A stretch of 64,000 bases of DNA from the NCBI RefSeq assembly GCF_000710035.2, contig NZ_JMJJ01000005.1:620001-684000 (forward strand), in the 5' to 3' direction. The notes under the pieces are model-generated. The model was not told the origin of the DNA and searched no databases. It saw only the letters and a list, made by a program, of their open reading frames with translations. Both the position numbers and the translations under genes were made by a program. How positions within the stretch are numbered: the stretch's first letter is position 1; every line of letters starts with the position of its first letter. This document shows, piece by piece, positions 37,600-44,691 of this stretch. Source of the stretch: Pantoea ananatis LMG 2665 (GTDB lineage Bacteria > Pseudomonadota > Gammaproteobacteria > Enterobacterales > Enterobacteriaceae).

Positions 37600-39729
37600 A
37601 TGAATAGTATCCGACTTAATGGCGTGTCTACACATAATTTAAAAAATATAGATATTGAAATATATAAAAACAAAATAACAGCAATTTATGGTCGGTCAGG
37701 AGCTGGGAAAAGTTCACTCGCATTTTCTAGCCTATATAAACTATGTAGTGATGAATTTGACGCATTAGAGAATGGTTATGGAGAAAATCACGAATACGAA
37801 ATAGAAAGTTACGCTGGTATTATACCGGCAATAGCCATTGCGCAATCGAATAATAATAACAACCCTAGATCTACTTTGTATTCATATTTGAACATTCCGC
37901 AAACATTATCGTTTCTTGCAAAGAAAAACAGTAAACATATTCCAAACTTCAAATTCCTAAAAATTAACAAGCCTGATAATGAGTGCCCTGTTTGCAAAGG
38001 CCTAGGTGAAATATCCTCTATTAATTCAAATGCAATTATTAATGAAAATCTAAGTATTGAAGAAAAACCCTTTTCTATTTGGAGGACAGGGACTTTTTCA
38101 GGTTTATATCATAATTTGTTACTATCTTATTGCCAACTTGAAAATATTAACATATCAATCCCTTACAAGAATCTTTCTGAAACTGTAAAGAGAAAAATTC
38201 TCTATGGTGTATCGGAATCGAGATTAGCTTTTAAATTTAAATATAAAGGTTCAACAAGACAAAGGCGAGCATATTATGAAGGTGTGATGATCTTTGCTCA
38301 AAGATTGGTAGGCCAAAAATCACTTGTAAATTCAACTATAAAAAATACCTGTACAGAATGTCACGGATCAAGAGTTAATCTTAACTATTATAGTAAAAAT
38401 AACATCCGTGTTCTTGGATTTGATATGCTGGAATTTATGACGCTCTCTTTTTCAGACATCTTAGAGAGAATATCTAGCATTCCTGAAACTGATGAAATCA
38501 AAAAGATCCTTCAATCAATCTGTGAAATGAACTTAGGGTACCTTAATTTTTCACGTTCAATTCCTAGTTTATCAGGCGGCGAATTACAAAAGCTTAGATT
38601 TAGTCGATTACTCATTTCAAACATATCTGGCATTTTATTAGTCATAGATGAAATATCAGCTCAAATAAACAGGGAAGACTTCCCCAAAATATATGAAAAA
38701 ATTATTAAACTTTCTTTAAATAACACTATTGTTTTAATCGAACATTCATCGTATTTCATTGATAATGCAGATTACAAAATACATATAGGAATCGAAGCAG
38801 GTGATAAAGGTGGGTACATTTGCCCGAGTGAAGACATTTCACCAATTAAAATGGACTTGAAGAGGCGCAAAACAAATGATTTTATTGAATTTAAGGCAAT
38901 AACTAGAAATAATGTCATTAATCAGGAATTTAAAATCCCAAGAGGTTGCTTAACTGTCCTAACTGGCCCATCTGGTTCTGGAAAATCATCCATTGCAAAA
39001 GTGATAGAAGAAAATGAAAATGCTATTTATGTTTCACAGAAGACCTCAAACTTCAGCGGACGTTCTGTTTTAGCGTCTACGATAAAAATAAATACTCTTA
39101 TAGCTGAATATTACTCCAAAGAGACAAATTTGGAACCAAAAAATTTTTTACTTTCAAAAGAAGCTGGTTGTAAATCCTGCGATGGCACAGGGATCATCAG
39201 GTATGAAAGAGGATATGATAAAGACATTTATTTGACTTGCCCAACTTGTGAAGGCAGTTTGTTTGATAAAAAAAGCGAAGGTGTTGAATTAAAAGTAAAC
39301 GGTTTGAATATTGTTGAGTTTTACAATAAAGAAATAAAAGAGTTAGATTCATTATTGGAAAAGTCCAACCTACCGTTTCATAAAAACATTGAAACCATGG
39401 TTTCTCTAGGCTTAGGACACTTGAAATTAAATCGCAAAACTCAAACATTATCTGGTGGTGAATTACGTAGGATAAAACTTTGCGAGCATCTGTCCAGAAA
39501 AAAAGAAACAAAAAAAATACTTATTGTAGATGAGCCTGTAGCTGGATTAGATCCGGAAACTGCAAGCAAAGTTGCTGAATACATTTATAAAAAAACTCCA
39601 TTATTTAATTCAGTTATTATTATTGAGCATAGACAAGAAATTATTGACCTCGCTGATTACGAGATCAAAATTGGCCCCTCCGCTGGCATATTAGGCGGGA
39701 AGATTTTATCACAAAATTATTTAGAATGA
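37600..39729 (+). CDS. short UvrA-like ABC ATPase, candidate self-resistance protein
   Basis: 709 residues from ATG 37600 (GGAGAG upstream), against about 940 in UvrA. Two ABC modules: Walker A GRSGAGKSS (31) and GPSGSGKSS (about 455); signatures LSGGELQKL (about 324) and LSGGELRRI (about 617); Walker B LLVIDEIS and ILIVDEPVAG. UvrA-type zinc modules are kept (CPVCKG at about 128, CTECHGS at about 250; CKSCDGTG at about 523, CPTCEG at about 546). There is no room for the UvrB-binding domain, as in class II UvrA and drug-resistance relatives such as DrrC. Such proteins strip small molecules from DNA and protect producers of DNA-binding antibiotics. Four bp after enzyme B; AT-rich like the whole cluster. 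Confidence 0.85.
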   Translation: MNSIRLNGVSTHNLKNIDIEIYKNKITAIYGRSGAGKSSLAFSSLYKLCSDEFDALENGYGENHEYEIESYAGIIPAIAIAQSNNNNNPRSTLYSYLNIPQTLSFLAKKNSKHIPNFKFLKINKPDNECPVCKGLGEISSINSNAIINENLSIEEKPFSIWRTGTFSGLYHNLLLSYCQLENINISIPYKNLSETVKRKILYGVSESRLAFKFKYKGSTRQRRAYYEGVMIFAQRLVGQKSLVNSTIKNTCTECHGSRVNLNYYSKNNIRVLGFDMLEFMTLSFSDILERISSIPETDEIKKILQSICEMNLGYLNFSRSIPSLSGGELQKLRFSRLLISNISGILLVIDEISAQINREDFPKIYEKIIKLSLNNTIVLIEHSSYFIDNADYKIHIGIEAGDKGGYICPSEDISPIKMDLKRRKTNDFIEFKAITRNNVINQEFKIPRGCLTVLTGPSGSGKSSIAKVIEENENAIYVSQKTSNFSGRSVLASTIKINTLIAEYYSKETNLEPKNFLLSKEAGCKSCDGTGIIRYERGYDKDIYLTCPTCEGSLFDKKSEGVELKVNGLNIVEFYNKEIKELDSLLEKSNLPFHKNIETMVSLGLGHLKLNRKTQTLSGGELRRIKLCEHLSRKKETKKILIVDEPVAGLDPETASKVAEYIYKKTPLFNSVIIIEHRQEIIDLADYEIKIGPSAGILGGKILSQNYLE

Positions 39730-39761
39730 AGTGCCTGATTATATTAAGTAAATCCTTTAGA

Positions 39762-39800
39762 AAGCAAGGTCTAACTCAGCGAAGCTGAGTAGCCTTGCTT
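39762..39800 (+). terminator. compound hairpin closing the peptide cluster
   Basis: Outer stem AAGCAAGG/CCTTGCTT and inner stem CTCAGC-GAA-GCTGAG, then TTTCTG, 33 bp after the UvrA-like gene. Most likely the operon terminator; since mobilisation genes follow, a part in oriT cannot be excluded. Confidence 0.7.
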
Positions 39801-39842
39801 TTTCTGCTCTTCGATTGTAAAAGGTAGGTCAACCCCAAACCG

Positions 39843-39893
39843 TTGACATAATTCAGCTATCGGATATAAATGGATTAGGCATAAGGATTATGC
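39843..39893 (+). promoter_or_regulatory. promoter and small dyad upstream of mobC
   Basis: TTGACA (39843-39848) and TATAAA (39865-39870) with a 16-bp spacer make a good sigma70 promoter. GCATAA-GGA-TTATGC (39879-39893) is a perfect dyad just downstream, either an operator for MobC or part of oriT. Confidence 0.55.
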
Positions 39894-39916
39894 TTATATT
39901 TAGAAAAGGAATTCCT

Positions 39917-40303
39917 ATGAATAATATATGTCCCCCTCCCCTCGTAGAGAATCTACGTATACATTGCGTCAGCGTCAGACTTAATAATTCAGAGCTAAAT
40001 GTTTTAGATCAAGAGCGTAAGCAACACGCTAAGGGTGAGTGGCTTCGCATGTGCCTGTTAAAGACCCAACCTCCTGTCGTTCCTGAGATCAACAGAGCAA
40101 CATGGAAAATGTTTGGCGAGATAAATCACAGGCTTAATGAGATTGTTAACCACCTTAATGCAAAGCAGTCATGTAACCCTCTTACCAAGACAGAACTGTT
40201 CGCAGTAAAGCGGCAAATCACTGAGCTTCGCTCTCGCCTACTTACCGCTGATCTATGGAGTATCCCCTCTAATGAAGGGCATGCAGAAGATCAAACGAGG
40301 TAA
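39917..40303 (+). CDS. MobC-like relaxosome accessory protein
   Basis: 128 residues from ATG 39917 after AAAGGA. It has a short ribbon-helix-helix-like beginning (VSVRLNNSELNVLDQ) and a C-terminal helix typical of MobC (FGEINHRLNEIVNHLNA). MobC proteins bind oriT and help the relaxase open the strand. Its 3' end overlaps the relaxase gene by 32 bp, the usual mobCA arrangement. Confidence 0.8.
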   Translation: MNNICPPPLVENLRIHCVSVRLNNSELNVLDQERKQHAKGEWLRMCLLKTQPPVVPEINRATWKMFGEINHRLNEIVNHLNAKQSCNPLTKTELFAVKRQITELRSRLLTADLWSIPSNEGHAEDQTR

Positions 40304-41513
40304 GAGCTTTGCCGGAATTGTTCTATACGCGTTGAAACCTGGAACGCACCATAAAACCAATCCGATTGTTATCGGCGGCAATATGTTGGGCGCTTCTGCA
40401 ACTGAGGTGATAGCTGAGTTCAGCGCTTCTGCTTCACTTCGTGCAGACGTTGCCAAACCGGTTTGGCACAACTCGCTTCGCCTACCTATCGGTGAATCAC
40501 TCACGACAAAACAATGGGTGTCATTTGCTGACGACTACATGAATCGCATGGGTTTCAGTGATACGCACCTACGCTGCTATGTCATACATGACGATGAGGC
40601 CGGCCAGCACATTCATATCATTGCGAGCAGAGTGGATCTCATTGGAGGGAAGCTTTACCTGGGCAGGAATGAAAACCTGATCAGTACGCGAGTAATTCAG
40701 GAGCTTGAGATAGCGCATGAACTGACTAAAACAAAAGGTCCCTCGCCTTCACATAGCCCTTCCCCATCCAGTAAGCGTAAGAGGCTATCACGAAGTGAGC
40801 AACAGAAAGAGAAGCGCGAAGGTCAGCAAAGCCCCAAGACTTTCCTGCAGAATACTATCGATGAGCTTCTTGTAACTGCCAATGATATTCCTCGCTTCAT
40901 TGAAGCACTTCGCGAGCACGACATAACGCCCATACCAAACATTTCCTCCACGGGCCGTATGAATGGTTTCTCCTTCGAATACTCAGGTATAGCTTTCAAA
41001 GCTTCGCAACTCGGTAAAGGGTATTCGTGGGCAACACTGCAAGAGAAGCTTAGCTACGAACCCGAACGTGACAATCCTCTGCTCTATGCTTTGAAAGCTT
41101 CGTCCATAGGAGATAATGAAACGAGTGCTTCAGAGTTAAAAGCTACAAAGGTAGCTATTACACCGTCATTACCATCTGCTTTAGAATCCGAACTTACGTC
41201 TCCTCCTATGTATGAACATGTAGTTGAAGCGTCAGAGACAACCGAAGCGCAGACACTGCTCGACATGACGCGTATGCTAAGCGAGCAAACCAGAAGCACT
41301 GACTTCTTCATGACAAGGGTATTGAGATGGCTGCTGAGCATTCCTTACCTGGACGCTTTCACAGACATGCTGAAGAAGACAGGCAAAACACTTCTTCACA
41401 GAAAATCCTCATTTTCGACAATTCATACAGTCCTCTCAGCTGAGCCTGAGTTATCTGACCTACCAGGCAGCAGCAAAATAGTGACTGAACGTACCGCAGT
41501 ACCCTTTCGATAA
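40272..41513 (+). CDS. relaxase / mobilisation nuclease (MobA-VirD2 type)
   Basis: 413 residues. The relaxase domain occupies about the first 170, with the histidine metal motif HDDEAGQHIHIIASRVD; the catalytic Tyr is probably one of those in the first 20 residues or nearby. A basic, Ser/Pro-rich linker (about 160-200) and a tail without recognised domains follow. Relaxases nick oriT, remain attached to the DNA and lead it through a helper conjugation channel. No type IV secretion genes are seen in the island, so it would be mobilisable rather than self-transmissible. Confidence 0.85.
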   Translation: MKGMQKIKRGKSFAGIVLYALKPGTHHKTNPIVIGGNMLGASATEVIAEFSASASLRADVAKPVWHNSLRLPIGESLTTKQWVSFADDYMNRMGFSDTHLRCYVIHDDEAGQHIHIIASRVDLIGGKLYLGRNENLISTRVIQELEIAHELTKTKGPSPSHSPSPSSKRKRLSRSEQQKEKREGQQSPKTFLQNTIDELLVTANDIPRFIEALREHDITPIPNISSTGRMNGFSFEYSGIAFKASQLGKGYSWATLQEKLSYEPERDNPLLYALKASSIGDNETSASELKATKVAITPSLPSALESELTSPPMYEHVVEASETTEAQTLLDMTRMLSEQTRSTDFFMTRVLRWLLSIPYLDAFTDMLKKTGKTLLHRKSSFSTIHTVLSAEPELSDLPGSSKIVTERTAVPFR

Positions 41514-41735
41514 CCTCCTGTCTCAACGCAATTTTTCAGCCTAAGTTCTTATTTGCACAAATAATTGATCGTTTTTACAGATCGATAAACTATATAGGAT
41601 AGCCAATAACTATCAAAAGGAGATCATCGATCGGTACAAGTGATTTGCTTAAGTTTTGAACTCGTTCAAAAATGCGTCGTAAAAGCAGTTACCAATCAGC
41701 AAGTTATGAATTACATAACCTCAAAGGTATATAAA

Positions 41736-42377
41736 ATGGATACAGCGGCTTTGAATGACCAGAAAGTACGTAAACCTTCGTTCTTTCGTTCTATCAGGTT
41801 ATGGATTGTTGTACTGGTGATTGTGTGGATATTGACTGATTCAAATCCTAAAGACACTGCAGGGTTCCTGTTCATGTGGACATTACCTGCCTTCTTCTTA
41901 CTCCTTACGGCATATGTGTCATACACACATAAAAGAGCAAACGCGTCGACTATCGACCTGCTGAACGTCAATGACAACGGTCTGTGGATCCATGAGTTCC
42001 AGGACAGCAAAATGACCATTGATATGAATCGTGAGTTGCTAACTCTCGAGGCAGGTAAGCGTAAAAAGGCTTACAAGTTCAGTGACGTTAAAGGCTGGAG
42101 ATACCACCTGGCTAATGGAGGAGAAATCGTCGCTTTCGATTTAGTGGGTATGGCAGGGGCTATAGGTCACAACAACCTTACCCGCCTTAAAAACTTCGAG
42201 AACTCAGGGTTCTTCATTGAAGTCAAAGACATCGAAATCCCAGAGTGGCAAATCAAATTTCACCCCCGTAAAGGCCGGTTCCACCATGAACGCGGGATCC
42301 GCGATACGGAAATGCAGTTAAAGCGGTGGTGTGAAATTTTTGATCAGACACTCAACAAAACCACAGCAACACAATAA
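41736..42377 (+). CDS. two-helix membrane protein with cytoplasmic domain
   Basis: 213 residues from ATG 41736 (AAAGG at 8 bp); the longer frame from 41640 has no ribosome site. Two adjacent hydrophobic helices (IRLWIVVLVIVWILT and FMWTLPAFFLLLTAYVSY) are followed by a soluble beta-rich domain (GLWIHEFQDSKMTID; KFSDVKGWRYHLANGGEI). It resembles DUF4755-type proteins as I remember them, with unknown function. The lipoprotein gene follows after 28 bp, so the two are probably co-expressed. Confidence 0.65.
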   Translation: MDTAALNDQKVRKPSFFRSIRLWIVVLVIVWILTDSNPKDTAGFLFMWTLPAFFLLLTAYVSYTHKRANASTIDLLNVNDNGLWIHEFQDSKMTIDMNRELLTLEAGKRKKAYKFSDVKGWRYHLANGGEIVAFDLVGMAGAIGHNNLTRLKNFENSGFFIEVKDIEIPEWQIKFHPRKGRFHHERGIRDTEMQLKRWCEIFDQTLNKTTATQ

Positions 42378-42405
42378 TCATCAATATCAAATAAGGGATT
42401 AAAAA

Positions 42406-42738
42406 ATGAATAAAATTTCAACAGTTGCAGTCCTGTCTTTAGCAGTTTTGCTTACCGGCTGCTACAGCGAGCCATCCTCTTCCGAGATTCAGAAAGCTAT
42501 GCAGGAAAACATTGACCACACAAACAAGCAAGCCAGACAACGGTTCGGTGAGAACAGCAAAGACATGCTCACGACTCTGAACAAAGCTGAGAAGGTTTCA
42601 TGTAAGGAGTCAGAGTCAAAGGGGACATACCTTTGCAAAGTGGATACTGATATAACTCTACCAATGATGGGCGAGAAGCAAACTGTTGCTGAATTCAAAT
42701 TCACCAAAAGTGATGGGAACTGGAAAGTATCACCTTAA
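42406..42738 (+). CDS. small lipoprotein
   Basis: 110 residues with a lipoprotein signal peptide and lipobox LLTGC (Cys19), followed by a polar mature part with two cysteines in VSCKESESKGTYLCKVD that could form a disulfide. An AGGGAT site precedes ATG. It is probably anchored in a cell membrane on the periplasmic side. Seen often near T6SS or phage-derived cargo, but I cannot name a function. Confidence 0.7.
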   Translation: MNKISTVAVLSLAVLLTGCYSEPSSSEIQKAMQENIDHTNKQARQRFGENSKDMLTTLNKAEKVSCKESESKGTYLCKVDTDITLPMMGEKQTVAEFKFTKSDGNWKVSP

Positions 42739-42919
42739 TTGAATCCAATAATTAACAATCTCACTTTTTACCGGAATTTAAAAGCATATATTTTATGCGC
42801 AAGTGTTAGCACCATGGAACCATTCTAAAAAATAAAAAACCAGAAGCCTTTCAGAGGCCTGTCACGTTTGTATGAAGCTTAAGTGATGAGTTATAATCAG
42901 ACTATCGTAAGACAAATGA

Positions 42920-43258
42920 ATGACGCTAATTATGAACAAAATGCAAATCGAAGAAATGCTTGTAAAAGAAGGATTTACACCAAAAGAAGTCTCTGTGATA
43001 CGTCAGCATGCTGAGAAAGACGGTTATCCTTATCCCTGGCTCCTTTCACAGTTAAAGAAGAGATTCATAGTTGCAATGATATTAATAGCAATCCTTCTCG
43101 CAGGGCTCATCTATACCTTTCGCAGTGGTACACAAGAAAACCTTGTTTCGTATTCAATCACGCTTGTAGCAGGTTTCGTTATTTTATATATATTCGTCCC
43201 TTTGAAACCTGCATTTAAAGCTTACAGATTCATGAAAAAGCATGGTCACTCTTTGTAA
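42920..43258 (+). CDS. small membrane protein, possible immunity partner
   Basis: 112 residues (ATG 42932 is an alternative start): a short helical N-terminus (MQIEEMLVKEGFTPKEVSVI), then two membrane helices (FIVAMILIAILLAGLIYTF and YSITLVAGFVILYIFVPL). It is tail to tail with the DUF4225 gene and overlaps it by 13 bp. A small membrane protein beside a membrane-type effector is the usual picture for an immunity protein, but the convergent orientation is unusual, so this is inference. Confidence 0.55.
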   Translation: MTLIMNKMQIEEMLVKEGFTPKEVSVIRQHAEKDGYPYPWLLSQLKKRFIVAMILIAILLAGLIYTFRSGTQENLVSYSITLVAGFVILYIFVPLKPAFKAYRFMKKHGHSL

Positions 43259-44037
43259 GTATCAGAGATTGATTTAATGGCTGAAGCGTCATTATAGACT
43301 TCTATGAATAGCTCTTTTCTGCTCATTTCCTTAATACCGCGAACGTAGTCGGTATTAAGAAAATAGTAGAGCCGCCAGGCCTCAGGTTTTTGTACCAGAC
43401 GTACTATGCCATAGAGAGACAGTGCCAGATCCATTGAACTGTATGCTAACTGCCCAACCCTCTGATCGAAGCCCAAAAACTCAGCTGTTGCTACATACCC
43501 CTGTTTGAGTAACCCCACACTATCAGTTTTGCCATACACCAGGTTTTCAACAGACTCCTGAAAGCCGTTAAGTCCATGCAGAACCAACATTCCTCCAAAG
43601 GCTGAACCTATGATTGTCCCTGACGCAAGTGAGGCACCAATCACTGATACACCGGCTATTACCTGCATACCGCTTAGCACTACCCCAACGCCATTGATCA
43701 CATAGCCCCAAAAATCTCCATTCTTGACCAATTGTACCGAAGCATGAACCGCAGCTGTGCCTGCTCTGAGCATTCTGTCCTGAATCGTAAGGTATTCATT
43801 TTCCTTTTTGAGATTTTGGATGCACTCCTGACATTGATCATCAGTGGAGTCTGAACGGATAACGTTAAGCTGAGCGTTAACGAAAGCTTTGACGTTATCC
43901 TGAAACTGTAACCTATTAAATCCGTCTTTAAGATAGATGTGAGAAAGGTGATTAGCATTGCTTAGCAGCTGATTTGCCTCAGCATGAGCCATAGTCAGAA
44001 AGTAATCCTTGAATCGATCTGGTTTCCAGTAGTCCAT
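43246..44037 (-). CDS. DUF4225-type protein, candidate T6SS effector
   Basis: 263 residues. Helical N-terminal half with a central CxxC (DQCQEC), then a Gly-rich hydrophobic hairpin (INGVGVVLSGMQVIAGVSVIG; GTIIGSAFGGMLVLHG) and the segment NLVYGKTDSVGLLKQGY. This layout is that of DUF4225 proteins, common in enterobacteria near type VI secretion genes. The glycine hairpin could insert into membranes. It is divergent from an hcp gene 82 bp away. The effector role is inferred from context; no test is visible in the sequence. Confidence 0.7.
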   Translation of the reverse strand: MDYWKPDRFKDYFLTMAHAEANQLLSNANHLSHIYLKDGFNRLQFQDNVKAFVNAQLNVIRSDSTDDQCQECIQNLKKENEYLTIQDRMLRAGTAAVHASVQLVKNGDFWGYVINGVGVVLSGMQVIAGVSVIGASLASGTIIGSAFGGMLVLHGLNGFQESVENLVYGKTDSVGLLKQGYVATAEFLGFDQRVGQLAYSSMDLALSLYGIVRLVQKPEAWRLYYFLNTDYVRGIKEMSRKELFIEVYNDASAIKSISDTYKE

Positions 44038-44119
44038 GACTGTACCTTTATGTCATTATACGTATCGTTAAGTTTATTTAATCAGATTACCCTTCTCAGG
44101 GAAAGAAAAAGGACCAGTC

Positions 44120-44602
44120 ATGAGTACAGATCTCTTCCTAAAAATTGATGGAATTACAGGTGAATCACTGGACAGTAACCATAAGGGCTGGATTGCTATT
44201 GAATCTTTCACATGGGGCGCGAACCAGCCAGGGAACATGTCAGTTGGAGGCGGAGGTGGTGCTGGAAAAGTTCAGTACCGCGATCTCTCGGTTCAGACCC
44301 TGATAGACAAAGCAACTCCAGCAATAATGCGCTATGTCTCTAACGGCAAGCATATTGGTAAGGTAGAGCTATCGGTATGTAAGGCCGGAGGGAGTCAAAT
44401 CGAGTATTGCCGCATTACGCTTGAAGACGTTCTTATAACCAATGTCATTTTCAATGGCACTACAAACCGTGACTTGATAGGGGTCTCTTATCAGTTCCAG
44501 GCATCAAAAGTTAAAACACAATACTGGGAACAGTCAGCAAGCGGTGGCAAAGGTGCTGAAAGCCAGTCTGGGTGGGATATCAAAAGCAATAGCGAAATAT
44601 GA
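44120..44602 (+). CDS. hcp: Hcp-family type VI secretion tube protein (orphan)
   Basis: 160 residues, full length for Hcp, beginning MSTDLFLKIDGITGESLD and ending in the GWDIKSN tail. AAGGA lies 7 bp before ATG. Hcp hexamers stack into the tube of the T6SS and carry small effectors inside. No other T6SS structural gene is present in the window, so this is an orphan copy that would work with a T6SS encoded elsewhere, probably to deliver the neighbouring effector. Confidence 0.92.
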   Translation: MSTDLFLKIDGITGESLDSNHKGWIAIESFTWGANQPGNMSVGGGGGAGKVQYRDLSVQTLIDKATPAIMRYVSNGKHIGKVELSVCKAGGSQIEYCRITLEDVLITNVIFNGTTNRDLIGVSYQFQASKVKTQYWEQSASGGKGAESQSGWDIKSNSEI

Positions 44603-44691
44603 AATATTAATTCTACAAACAGTTTATAAAAATCAATAAAAAGATAACTTAATTAAACCTCAATCCTTTTTATTCATATAGAGATTTTAAG

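Noticed and set aside
37600..39729. Housekeeping excinuclease UvrA
   Set aside because: About 230 residues too short, no room for the UvrB-binding domain, AT-rich, and located in a mobile cluster.
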